Positions 1 to 7,745 of a stretch of DNA of 35,976 nucleotides are shown in pieces (the first letter of the stretch is position 1; every line of letters begins with the position of its first letter). Below the pieces are notes generated by a model. That model was given only the letters and a program-made list of their open reading frames with translations. It was not told the origin of the DNA and ran no database searches. The position numbers and the translations under genes were made by a program. Origin of the DNA: a bacterium (GTDB lineage Bacteria > Patescibacteriota > Minisyncoccia > Minisyncoccales > DAOWIS01); NCBI GenBank assembly GCA_030640805.1, contig DAOWIS010000021.1, positions 1 to 35,976 of the forward strand, in the 5' to 3' direction.

Positions 1-1
1 A

Positions 2-916
2 GTATTATCCTCAAAGCTCGCATATAGTAACGGAGAACAGAAAATTAGACGCGCCCCAGGCGAAATAGCTCTTCCTTATTATTTCAATAAAGATAGTAAG
101 GATAATATCTATATAGCAGACTTACTAGGACAAATTAAAGTTTTTGATTCCAGTGGAAACTTTGAATTTTCTTTTCAACCACAGGGTAGTGTAGATGATT
201 TAGTTGTTATGGAAATAGACGGTGTTAAAATTTATGTTGTTGTGAATGATTTAGCTTTTGACGAAAAAGATAATCTCTATATTAAAGCATCTCTCTCTAC
301 GGGTAGTTATTTACTCCAATATGAACCTGAATATACTTTGCCATATCGAAAGAGAATTCCAATTCATTGGGAAGAATTACCTAAAACTGCATTTAGTGCT
401 ATATATATCATTAATAATAAAATATATATACCAGGTGCAGGCCAAGATAGTTGGATTAGTTATCTTATAGGAGTAATTGATAATGGCATTCTAAAAGAAA
501 CACCCTTGGCAGAATTTCAGGGAATTCTTGGCTCAACGAGTGGTAATTGGTATAAAGTTGAAATAACAGAAAAATTTAAAAAGGGCACAATAACCATTTT
601 AGATTCATCTGGCACTGTATTGCGAACTATTATTTTAGAAAGGGAAGGATTAGTTTCAATGGGGTTTTTAGGAGAAGACCAAAATGGCAACATCTATATC
701 CAAATAGAAAAAACCAAGGAATCTGGAACTGGTGTAGAATTAGAGGTTCATAAATTTGATTCAGTAGGTAATAGTTTGACTATTCTCAGCATTCCAAACA
801 CCAATTATACCCTTTGGTCAAATAAACTTCTTTTAGTTAGTAAAGATGGTACCGTTTGGCAAGTATTACCAGCAGATGACGGGTGGTATATAAATAAATG
901 GAGTACAATTTATTGA
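2..916 (+). CDS. NHL/beta-propeller repeat protein, C-terminal part (5' end outside window)
   Basis: The frame is open from base 2 without a start, so the gene begins upstream; the ATG at 209 is internal. The protein shows beta-propeller blades of NHL type: DNIYIADLLGQIKVFDSSG near base 95, then DEKDNLYIKASLSTGSYLLQ, then NGNIYIQIEKTKESGTGVE, and a last blade SKDGTVWQVLP. Each has the aspartate/asparagine-rich turn followed by (L/I)Y(I/V) typical of NHL or SMP-30-like blades. No catalytic motif or transmembrane segment is visible in this part. Such propellers usually act as binding or scaffold domains, often extracytoplasmic, but the missing N-terminus (signal peptide, partner domain) prevents a functional call. 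It ends 175 bases before rpsU and shows no clear operon link to it. Confidence 0.7.
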   Translation, partial: VLSSKLAYSNGEQKIRRAPGEIALPYYFNKDSKDNIYIADLLGQIKVFDSSGNFEFSFQPQGSVDDLVVMEIDGVKIYVVVNDLAFDEKDNLYIKASLSTGSYLLQYEPEYTLPYRKRIPIHWEELPKTAFSAIYIINNKIYIPGAGQDSWISYLIGVIDNGILKETPLAEFQGILGSTSGNWYKVEITEKFKKGTITILDSSGTVLRTIILEREGLVSMGFLGEDQNGNIYIQIEKTKESGTGVELEVHKFDSVGNSLTILSIPNTNYTLWSNKLLLVSKDGTVWQVLPADDGWYINKWSTIY

Positions 917-974
917 GTTTTAGGTTAGTGTCTTAGGTATATAATTACAATCTATCCTTGAAGTATAGGTTTTT

Positions 975-1091
975 GGTCAGTTAGTGAGATAAATTAAAAC
1001 TTTTAAAAAATTCAAAAATTTTTAAATTTTGCTCTGTCATTTTACATTTTTCATTTTACATTTTGCATTTGACTGAGCGAAGCGAAGGAAC
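975..1091 (+). repeat. AT-rich 7-bp-unit leader repeat before rpsU
   Basis: Units such as CATTTTA, CATTTTT and CATTTTG repeat and end in TTTGAC followed by TGAGCGAAGCGAAGGAAC, directly abutting the GTG start of rpsU. The same ending occurs before ftsZ, pilN, pilO and the pilP-like gene. The purine run GAAGGA is only two bases from the start codon, short for a Shine-Dalgarno site. The rest of the 175-base gap holds no gene that I can see. Confidence 0.7.
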
Positions 1092-1304
1092 GTGGTTAAA
1101 GTAAAAAAAAGAGAAGGAGAAGTAACAGGGAGTTTAATAAGGCGTTTTTCACGTTCTGTTCAACAGAGCGGTATTTTACTTGAGGTTCGAAAAAAGAAAT
1201 TTTATCAAAAACCAAAAAATAAAAAACAAAGAAGACAAAGTGCTTTAAGGAAATTAGAACTTAAGAAAAAATACGAACAATTAAAAAAATTAGGTAAGGC
1301 GTAA
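1092..1304 (+). CDS. rpsU: 30S ribosomal protein bS21
   Basis: A 70-residue, very basic protein with the bS21 layout: N-terminal MVKVKKREGEVTGSLIRRF, then a basic middle with FYQKP, then a long lysine/arginine-rich helix to the end. bS21 binds the 30S platform near the anti-Shine-Dalgarno end of 16S rRNA and helps initiation. The GTG start at 1092 is chosen because the family begins exactly with MV(K/E)V(K/R). The start abuts a repeat-derived leader. It precedes ftsA with a 174-base repeat-filled gap, so co-transcription is possible but not shown. Confidence 0.93.
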   Translation: MVKVKKREGEVTGSLIRRFSRSVQQSGILLEVRKKKFYQKPKNKKQRRQSALRKLELKKKYEQLKKLGKA

Positions 1305-1334
1305 CCCAACTTTGTCAGAAATATGCCAAAGTTG

Positions 1335-1475
1335 AGAAACTCTAAATCCTAATATCTAAATCCTAAACAATATCTAATTCTCTAATTCTTTAAATCTCAA
1401 ACTCTTTAAAATATTGGGATTTGGGATTTTGGAATTTGTTTAGAAATTCGGATTTCGGATTTAGGATTTTTAAGA
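1335..1475. repeat. Inverted pair of 7-bp arrays between rpsU and ftsA
   Basis: The left part carries units like CTAAATC/CTAATAT/CTAAATC/CTAAACA. The right part carries their complement, TTGGGAT/TTGGGAT and TTCGGAT/TTCGGAT/TTAGGAT. The two arms can pair into a long imperfect hairpin. A near-identical arrangement of GGATTTCGGATTT units lies at 32890-33025 upstream of pilC. No gene is visible here. Confidence 0.75.
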
Positions 1476-1478
1476 ATC

Positions 1479-2693
1479 ATGTCTCGAAGTCGTTTTATCA
1501 CTGGCCTCGATGTCGGTACTACTAATATTCGAATTATAGTCTTGGAGTTAAAAAAGAATTCTAAGCCCCGAGTGGCGGCTGCTGCGTCTTATCCTTCTTT
1601 TGGATTGCGACGGGGAGTGGTAATAAATATGACTGAAGCTAGAGAAAATATCTCTTGCTGTTTGAAAAAAGCGGGAGAGATTTCTCAATCTTCTCTTAAA
1701 AAGGTTTATGTAAATATTGGAGGGAATCACATTTCTATTATAGGAAATAAAGGAGGAGTAGCAGTTTCTCGAGCCAATGGTGAGGTCTCTGAAGGAGACA
1801 TAGAGAGAGTAATTAATGAAGCTAAAGCAATTTCTATTTCCCCGAACAAAGAGCCGCTTCATACTATCCCCCAGAAATACAAATTAGATGATCAGGAGGG
1901 GATAAAAGATCCCTTAGGAATGCACGGAGTAAAATTGGAAGTAGACACTTTAATTATTTGCGGAGGAACTCCTCATATTAAAAACCTTACTAAAACAGTA
2001 TTTGAAACCGGGATTGAGATTCAGGATTTAGTATTTTCTCCTTTAGCGATTTCTTCTGCTCTTCTCTCTTGTCGTCAAAAAGAGTTAGGAACGATGATTT
2101 TGGACTTAGGAGGAGGAACAACCAGTTTTGCGGTTTGGGAAGAAGGAGATTTAATTCATGCCGTTGTTTTACCTATTGGCGCTTCTCATATTACCAATGA
2201 TATTGCCATAGGGCTCCGTATCTCCTTAGATCTAGCCGAACAAATAAAAATTAAATATGGCTACTGTCTTCCAAGGGAGATGACTAGGAAAGAGATAATT
2301 GATCTCTCTGAATTTGGAGAAGAGGGAAAATTTCTAAAGAGAGAGGTCTCAGAAATTATAGAAGCCAGGTGGTCGGAAATTTTTGATTTAGTGAATAAAG
2401 AATTAAGAAAGATTGGCAGAGAAAAACTTCTACCGGCTGGAGTAATTCTTGCTGGTGGAGGAGCAAAAAGCCAAGGAATTGTGGAATTAGCCAAAAGAGA
2501 ATTAAAACTTCCTTGTTTTATCGGTTCTTTCCAATTAGAAGGAATCTCTTCTCAATTAGATAACATCTTATTTGCTAATGCTTTAGGCTTAGCTTTTTAT
2601 GGAATTAGGGAAGGGATTGATGGATTCGGAGTTTCCAGAGAACAGAATCTCTTTTCAAAAGTGAAAAGATGGTTTAAGACATTTTTGCCTTAA
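1479..2693 (+). CDS. ftsA: Cell division protein FtsA
   Basis: Actin-like ATPase of 404 residues that tethers FtsZ to the membrane. The phosphate-1 motif GLDVGTTN lies at residues 9-16, the phosphate-2 motif DLGGGTTSFAVWEEGD near residue 207, and the adenosine motif LAGGGAK near residue 325. The SHS2 (1C) insert lies between the first two. The C-terminal VKRWFKTFLP is the expected basic amphipathic membrane-targeting helix. Length fits the family. It faces ftsZ convergently, unlike the usual ftsA-ftsZ tandem, and the two share a bidirectional terminator. The ATG at 1479 gives the standard N-terminus; no strong ribosome-binding site is evident. Confidence 0.96.
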   Translation: MSRSRFITGLDVGTTNIRIIVLELKKNSKPRVAAAASYPSFGLRRGVVINMTEARENISCCLKKAGEISQSSLKKVYVNIGGNHISIIGNKGGVAVSRANGEVSEGDIERVINEAKAISISPNKEPLHTIPQKYKLDDQEGIKDPLGMHGVKLEVDTLIICGGTPHIKNLTKTVFETGIEIQDLVFSPLAISSALLSCRQKELGTMILDLGGGTTSFAVWEEGDLIHAVVLPIGASHITNDIAIGLRISLDLAEQIKIKYGYCLPREMTRKEIIDLSEFGEEGKFLKREVSEIIEARWSEIFDLVNKELRKIGREKLLPAGVILAGGGAKSQGIVELAKRELKLPCFIGSFQLEGISSQLDNILFANALGLAFYGIREGIDGFGVSREQNLFSKVKRWFKTFLP

Positions 2694-2726
2694 ATATTAA
2701 AGTAAATTAGAAACTAGAAAATAAAA

Positions 2727-2757
2727 AAACAGGGTTGGAACTCCCTGTTTATTTTTT
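2727..2757. terminator. Bidirectional intrinsic terminator between ftsA and ftsZ
   Basis: Stem AAACAGGG (2727-2734) pairs with CCCTGTTT (2743-2750) across an 8-base loop. A T-run follows on the plus strand, and an A-run precedes it, giving a T-run on the minus strand. It is placed to end both convergent genes. Confidence 0.85.
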
Positions 2758-2857
2758 TATACGCGATGCAAGTTACGAATGGCACACGAATGTATAAATT
2801 AAAAGATTAAAAAATTATTCGTAAATTCGAGCGGGATTTGTAATTAGAGTCGCTTTA

Positions 2858-3949
2858 TTATTTTTTCTTTCTTCTCAAAAAAGCCGGAATTTCCCATTCT
2901 TCTTCTTTTTTTTCTTCCTCTGATTTAATTTTTTCCTTATTTTCTTTATTAACTATAAGAGGAATATGATTTTTTATATTTTGATTAGAGGAAGAAATAT
3001 TACTGAACCCGGTAGCAATAACCATTACTTTAATTTCTCCTTTTCTTAAGTTATCATCTTGGGTTGCTCCAAAAATAACCTTAGCTTCCGAATCAATATT
3101 TTCGGTGATAATTTTAGCCGCTTCATTTACCTCTGACATTGCTAAGTCTTCTTTACCGCTAACATTAAAAAGCACTCCCTTTGCTCCGTCTATGGAGAAT
3201 TCTACCAAAGGAGAATTAATGGCCGCTCGGGCTGCTTCAATTGCTCTTTGTTTACCTTTGGCTTTTCCGATACCCATTAAAGCCGGCCCAAACTGCATTA
3301 TAGTTCTAATATCAGCAAAATCAACATTGATTATCCCCGGAATAGTAATTAAATCTGATATTCCCTGAACTCCTTGTCTCAAAACATCGTCGACAATAGA
3401 AAAAGCAGAAATCAAAGGAGTTTTTCTTTCGATAATAGAAAGTAATTTGTCATTGGGAATAGTAATTAGAGTATCAACTTTATCCTTTAGTCGAGAAAGT
3501 CCTTCCTCAGCAATTTGAGCTCTTATCACTCCTTCAAAAAAGAATGGCTTAGTAACCACGGCAATAGTCAGAGCTTTGTTTTCTTTGGCTATTTCTGCTA
3601 TCACCGGTGAAGCTCCTGTCCCGGTTCCGCCACCCAATCCTGCAGTCAAGAATATCATATCTGTTCCCTGAAGAGCTTCTTTTATTTCTTCTCTATCCTC
3701 CTCGGCTGCCTGCCGACCAATTTCTGGATTCATTCCTGCTCCCAAGCCTTGAGTAAGATTCTTGCCGATATGGATTTTTTGGGGAGCAACAGAGTGGTGA
3801 AGATCTTGAGCGTCAGTGTTGATAGTAATAAATTCTATTCCTTGAATTTTAGATTTTACCATTCGCGAAACAGCATTTCCACCGCCACCTCCTATTCCGA
3901 CGACTTTTATCCGAGCAAAAGTTTCAATTTCTGGTTTAACTTGAGCCAT
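2858..3949 (-). CDS. ftsZ: Cell division GTPase FtsZ
   Basis: Tubulin-like GTPase of 363 residues that forms the Z-ring. GIGGGGGNAV (residues 18-27) is the N-terminal nucleotide-binding loop, and GLGGGTGTG (104-112) is the tubulin signature. The synergy-loop region with the polymerising aspartates lies in the middle. The extreme C-terminus IPAFLRRKKK is the conserved peptide that binds FtsA. The start is placed at the ATG at 3949 (MAQVKPEIE). An upstream in-frame ATG at 4012 would add 21 residues that are only a translation of the intergenic repeat. The repeat end (GAGCGAAG-type, here GAGTAAAGCGAGGGAAT) directly abuts this ATG. Confidence 0.95.
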   Translation of the reverse strand: MAQVKPEIETFARIKVVGIGGGGGNAVSRMVKSKIQGIEFITINTDAQDLHHSVAPQKIHIGKNLTQGLGAGMNPEIGRQAAEEDREEIKEALQGTDMIFLTAGLGGGTGTGASPVIAEIAKENKALTIAVVTKPFFFEGVIRAQIAEEGLSRLKDKVDTLITIPNDKLLSIIERKTPLISAFSIVDDVLRQGVQGISDLITIPGIINVDFADIRTIMQFGPALMGIGKAKGKQRAIEAARAAINSPLVEFSIDGAKGVLFNVSGKEDLAMSEVNEAAKIITENIDSEAKVIFGATQDDNLRKGEIKVMVIATGFSNISSSNQNIKNHIPLIVNKENKEKIKSEEEKKEEEWEIPAFLRRKKK

Positions 3950-4090
3950 ATTCCCTCGCTTTACTCGGTCAAATGCAAAGTTCAAAATGAAAAATGCAAA
4001 ATGATAGAGCAAAATTTAAAATTATTTATTATTTAATCAATTTTGAGTTTTGAATTGTTGTTTTGCCTTTTTCGCTTTACGTTTTTACTT
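3950..4090 (-). repeat. 7-bp-unit inverted repeat leader before ftsZ
   Basis: On the minus strand it reads TTTTGCTCTATCATTTTGC, then further CATTTTT/CATTTTG units, then TTTGACCGAGTAAAGCGAGG up to the ftsZ ATG. The segment beginning TTTTGCTCTATC is nearly identical to 27577-27625 before pilN. A complementary arm (AATTTTGAGTTTTGAATTG on the plus strand) lies further upstream, so the pair can fold back. Confidence 0.72.
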
Positions 4091-4170
4091 CCCTTCATTA
4101 TACCTATTTTAAAAAATTAAGCAAGACCTAAGAAATTTATCTACAGTTTGACCTCTCTTCTTTTATAGAA

Positions 4171-4194
4171 TAAAATGAATTATACTGTTATAAT
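4171..4194 (+). promoter_or_regulatory. Promoter(s) of nrdD
   Basis: An extended -10, TGTTATAAT (TATAAT at 4189-4194), lies eight bases before the nrdD ATG and predicts a nearly leaderless mRNA. An alternative sigma-70 pair is TTGACC at 4148-4153 with TAAAAT at 4171-4176 (17-base spacer). Which is used cannot be decided from sequence. Confidence 0.55.
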
Positions 4195-4202
4195 TTTGGC
4201 TT

Positions 4203-6302
4203 ATGGAGAATAAAATTAACAAAATTAAAAAGCGTGACGGCAGAATAGCGGATTTTGAGCAACAGAAGATTACTGATGCTATTTATAGGGCATTGACGGC
4301 TACTCAACAAGAGGATGGTAAAAAATCCAAAAAACTTTCTGATAAAGTAATAACCTTTTTGAATAGGCGATTTAAAGGGGAAGAAATTCCTAAGGTTGAA
4401 GAGGTTCAGGATATAGTAGAGGAAGTTTTAATTTTAGAGAACCTAATAGAGACCGCCAAGGCCTACATTTTGTATAGAGAGCAGAGAAGAAGGATAAGAG
4501 AGGTGGTAAGGGTGAGCGAGGAAGCGGTAGACAGGATTGATCAATATTTAGAAAAACTTGATTGGGAAGTTCAAGAAAATGCCAACATGGCTTTTTCTTT
4601 ACAAGGATTGAATCACTATGGAGTATCTTATATTGTTAAAAAATATTGGTTAAACAAGATTTATCCCGAAGAAATTAGGCAAGCACATGAGTTGGGTGAT
4701 TTCCATTTGCATAATTTAGACACTTTATCATGTTACTGTATGGGTTGGGACCTGTACGACCTTTTATTAAAGGGATTTGGGGGAGTTTCTGGAAAAGTAG
4801 AAACAAAACCAGCAAAACATTTTAGAGCAATATTAGGTCAGGTAGTAAATTTTCTTTATACGGTTCAAGGTGAATGTGCAGGGGCAGTGGCTTTTTCAAA
4901 CTTTGATACTCTTTTGGCTCCTTTTATTCGCTATGATAATTTGAACTACCAGCAGGTAAAGCAATCTCTCCAAGAATTTTTATTCAACATGGCAGTTCCC
5001 ACCCGGGTAGGGTTCCAATGTCCTTTTAGTAATCTCACTTTAGATCTTAAACCTTCTCCGGCATTTGCCAAACAACCAGTAATTATTGGAGGTGAGCTTC
5101 AAAAAGAAACTTATGGTGAATTTGAGGAAGAGATGAAAATATTTGATAAAGCTCTTTACGAAACGATACTTGAGGGAGATAAAAGTGGAAGACCTTTTCA
5201 TTTTCCCATTCCCACAATAAACATTACTAAAGACTTTTCTTGGGAAGAACCTTCTTTCGATCTAATTTTTGAAGCCTCAGCTAAATATGGAACAAATTAT
5301 TTCGCCAACTACATCAATTCCGAAATGAAACCTGAGGATGTTAAAAGCATGTGTTGCAGGCTTCGTTTGGATCTAACAGAACTTTATAATCGAGGTGGGG
5401 GAGGACTTTTTGGATCAGGGAGTTTGACTGGCTCAATTGGAGTAGTGACAATTAATCTTTCTCGGATTGGCTATCTTTCTAAGACCAAAAAAGAATTTTT
5501 TGAAAGATTAGCAAAACTGATGGATTTAGCTAAAGAGAGTTTAGAAATTAAAAGGAAAACCATTGAAAGCTTTATTGAAAAAAGTTTATATCCTTATTCA
5601 AAATTTTATTTGTCGGGAGTGAAAAAGACAAAAGGAGAGTATTTTACTAATCATTTTTCAACCATTGGTTTAGTTGGGATGAATGAAGCTTTGTTAAACT
5701 TTATTGGCGAGAACATTACTTCAAAAAGAGGTAGAAAATTTACTTTAGAAGTTATGGATTTTATGAGGGAAAAATTAGTGAAGTACCAAGAAGAAACTAC
5801 CCACATCTATAATTTGGAGGCTACGCCAGCTGAATCAACTGCTTATAGATTAGCGCTAAAGGATAGAGAAAAATATCCTGATATTATAACCGCTGGCACA
5901 AAAAAGACACCATATTATACAAATTCTAGTCAGCTACCAGTTAATTATACCAACGATATTTTTGAGGCCTTGAAACTCCAGGATGAAATCCAATGTCGCT
6001 ACAGTGGCGGTACTGTCCTCCACCTCTTTTTAGGAGAAAGAATTTCTGATATCCGAACAGTAAAATCCTTAGTTAAAAAAGTTTTTGAGAACTTTAAATT
6101 ACCCTACATTACCATTACTCCAACCTTTTCAATTTGTCCTACCCATGGTTATGTAAACGGAGAGCATTTCTATTGTCCAAAGTGTACTATTAAGCAACCC
6201 TGCGAGGTTTACTCACGAGTGGTTGGCTACCTCCGTCCTGTAACACAGTGGAATACTGGCAAACAAGAGGAATTTAAAGAAAGAAAAGAATTTAAGATTT
6301 AA
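4203..6302 (+). CDS. nrdD: Anaerobic ribonucleoside-triphosphate reductase, large subunit
   Basis: Class III reductase (699 residues) making dNTPs from NTPs with a glycyl radical. An ATP-cone domain occupies about residues 5-95 (allosteric control, starting KIKKRDGRIADFEQQKITDA). The catalytic barrel includes HLHNLDTLSCYCMGWD and the MCCRLRLD segment with C384/C385. The zinc site uses C645, C658, C661 and C667 (CPTHG...CPKC...C). The radical glycine is G675 in RVVGYLRP near the C-terminus. Length and order match full NrdD. nrdG follows five bases later, so the two form an operon. This oxygen-sensitive enzyme implies anaerobic or microaerobic growth. No intein or frameshift is seen. Confidence 0.96.
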   Translation: MENKINKIKKRDGRIADFEQQKITDAIYRALTATQQEDGKKSKKLSDKVITFLNRRFKGEEIPKVEEVQDIVEEVLILENLIETAKAYILYREQRRRIREVVRVSEEAVDRIDQYLEKLDWEVQENANMAFSLQGLNHYGVSYIVKKYWLNKIYPEEIRQAHELGDFHLHNLDTLSCYCMGWDLYDLLLKGFGGVSGKVETKPAKHFRAILGQVVNFLYTVQGECAGAVAFSNFDTLLAPFIRYDNLNYQQVKQSLQEFLFNMAVPTRVGFQCPFSNLTLDLKPSPAFAKQPVIIGGELQKETYGEFEEEMKIFDKALYETILEGDKSGRPFHFPIPTINITKDFSWEEPSFDLIFEASAKYGTNYFANYINSEMKPEDVKSMCCRLRLDLTELYNRGGGGLFGSGSLTGSIGVVTINLSRIGYLSKTKKEFFERLAKLMDLAKESLEIKRKTIESFIEKSLYPYSKFYLSGVKKTKGEYFTNHFSTIGLVGMNEALLNFIGENITSKRGRKFTLEVMDFMREKLVKYQEETTHIYNLEATPAESTAYRLALKDREKYPDIITAGTKKTPYYTNSSQLPVNYTNDIFEALKLQDEIQCRYSGGTVLHLFLGERISDIRTVKSLVKKVFENFKLPYITITPTFSICPTHGYVNGEHFYCPKCTIKQPCEVYSRVVGYLRPVTQWNTGKQEEFKERKEFKI

Positions 6303-6307
6303 TATCT

Positions 6308-7015
6308 ATGATTATTGGCGGTCTTCAAAAACTTACATTAATAGATTACCCTGGCAAATTAGCAGCCACGGTTTTTTGTATTGGCTGTAATTTTCGCTGT
6401 CCCTGGTGTTATTCAGCAGAATTAGTTTTACCGGAAAAGATTAAACTCCAGCCCAAAATTTCAGAAAAAGTTTTCTTCAATTTTCTAAAAGAAAGACAAG
6501 GGTTGCTAAAAGGTGTTGTTTTGTGTGGAGGAGAGCCAACTATTCATCAAAATCTACCAGAGTTTATAAAGAAGATAAAAAAATTAGGATATTTAGTAAA
6601 ACTTGATACTAATGGCTCTAATCCTAAAATGCTCAGAGAATTGATTAATAAAAAATTAATAGACTATGTAGCAATGGATATTAAGGCACCAAAAGAAAAA
6701 TATAAGAAAGTTGTTGGAGGTATTGGAATTGATGGAATTGTTGGAAATATTCAAAAAAGCATTGATATTTTGAAAGAAAATAAAATTGATTATGAGTTTA
6801 GAATGACGGTGGTTCCCACTATTCATACAAAAAAGGATATTATTCAAATTGCAAAAGATATTTCGCCAGCCAGAAGGTTTTATCTCCAAAATTTTCGACC
6901 AGAAAAAACAATAGATCCAAAATTTGAAAAAATTAAACCCTATCCAAGGGATTATTTAATTGAGATTCAAAAAGCTATTTCTTCCTTTTTTGAGATTTGC
7001 CGGATAAGAGAATAA
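6308..7015 (+). CDS. nrdG: Anaerobic ribonucleotide reductase activating enzyme (radical SAM)
   Basis: A 235-residue radical SAM protein. C27, C31 and C34 (CNFRCPWC, CX3CX2C) bind the 4Fe-4S cluster, and LCGGEPT near residue 77 is the SAM-contacting GGE motif. It resembles the NrdG2-type activases, which begin with IGG(L/F)QK-TLIDYPGK; that N-terminus is present here. It generates the glycyl radical on NrdD (G675), and its place directly after nrdD fits this. A minor alternative is a pyruvate-formate-lyase-type activase, which the neighbour makes unlikely. Confidence 0.92.
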   Translation: MIIGGLQKLTLIDYPGKLAATVFCIGCNFRCPWCYSAELVLPEKIKLQPKISEKVFFNFLKERQGLLKGVVLCGGEPTIHQNLPEFIKKIKKLGYLVKLDTNGSNPKMLRELINKKLIDYVAMDIKAPKEKYKKVVGGIGIDGIVGNIQKSIDILKENKIDYEFRMTVVPTIHTKKDIIQIAKDISPARRFYLQNFRPEKTIDPKFEKIKPYPRDYLIEIQKAISSFFEICRIRE

Positions 7016-7030
7016 TTTTTTTAATCTATG

Positions 7031-7061
7031 GAGGTTCAACCTCCATAGGAGGTTGAACCTC
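7031..7061. repeat. Perfect 14-bp palindrome between nrdG and tsaC
   Basis: GAGGTTCAACCTCC (7031-7044) and its exact complement GGAGGTTGAACCTC (7048-7061) are separated by ATA. No T-run follows, so it is not a typical terminator. The downstream ATG at 7070 is only eight bases away, so a folded mRNA hairpin could restrict ribosome access to the tsaC start. Confidence 0.8.
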
Positions 7062-7069
7062 GTAAATTT

Positions 7070-7654
7070 ATGCTCTATTCTCGGTCAATAGTTAAGATAT
7101 TAATTAATGGCGGTATTGGAGTTTTACCTACTGATACCCTCTATGGTTTAGTTGGTCAAGCATTATCTAAAAGAGCAGTTTCAAGAATTTATAAGTTGAA
7201 AAAAAGAAATCCCAGAAAGCCAATGCTAATTCTTATAGGATCAATTAAAGACCTAAATTTATTTAAAATTAAATTTAGCAAGAAAAGGCAAAATTTATTA
7301 CTTAAATTCTGGCCGGGTAGAGTGAGCATTATTTTATCTTGCTCTCCCAAAAAATTTTCTTATCTTCATCGAGGAATAAAAACTTTAGCTTTTCGCTTGC
7401 CAAAAAAGTTAAGCTTAATCCGTTTATTAAGAAGAACAGGTCCTTTAGTGGCTCCAAGCGCTAATCCAGAAAGATTAAAACCAGCCAAAACCATAAAAGA
7501 AGCAAAAAAATATTTTGGTGATAAAGTTGATTTTTATTTTAGTCAGGGAAAACTAATATCTTTACCTTCGACTTTGATTGCTATTAAAAATGGCAAAATT
7601 ATTATTAAGAGAAAAGGAGCTTTTGATTTGAATTTACGAAATTTACGGAGTTGA
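7070..7654 (+). CDS. tsaC: L-threonylcarbamoyladenylate synthase (TsaC/Sua5/YrdC family)
   Basis: 194-residue YrdC-domain protein that makes threonylcarbamoyl-AMP from threonine, bicarbonate and ATP for the t6A37 modification of ANN-decoding tRNAs. Visible motifs are GVLPTDTLYGLVG (17-29), the KKRNPRKPM basic motif near residue 50 and APSANPE near residue 127. It has single-domain TsaC size and lacks the Sua5 C-terminal domain. The ATG at 7070 follows the 14-bp palindrome. A strong terminator follows at 7687. Confidence 0.9.
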   Translation: MLYSRSIVKILINGGIGVLPTDTLYGLVGQALSKRAVSRIYKLKKRNPRKPMLILIGSIKDLNLFKIKFSKKRQNLLLKFWPGRVSIILSCSPKKFSYLHRGIKTLAFRLPKKLSLIRLLRRTGPLVAPSANPERLKPAKTIKEAKKYFGDKVDFYFSQGKLISLPSTLIAIKNGKIIIKRKGAFDLNLRNLRS

Positions 7655-7686
7655 GCCTCGGAAAGCGTTCAGCGGAAGTCAATCAA

Positions 7687-7720
7687 AAACCGCCCTGACT
7701 CTAGTCGGGGCGGTTTGTTT
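7687..7720. terminator. Intrinsic terminator after tsaC
   Basis: Twelve-pair stem AAACCGCCCTGA (7687-7698) with TCGGGGCGGTTT (7705-7716), loop CTCTAG, followed by GTTTT. The A-rich left flank means it may also end the minus-strand gene at 7746. Confidence 0.85.
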
Positions 7721-7745
7721 TAAAATTTAGTTTGTAATTCAGTGG

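Noticed and set aside
1335-1475. CRISPR-like array
   Set aside because: Units are seven bases, contiguous and without spacers; no cas genes nearby.
3950-4012. N-terminal extension of ftsZ to the upstream ATG
   Set aside because: The extra 21 residues are only a translation of the repeat also found before other genes; FtsZ homologues start at the inner ATG.
4203-6302. Intein or intron in nrdD
   Set aside because: nrdD is often invaded, but length and motif spacing are normal and no splice-type motifs are present.
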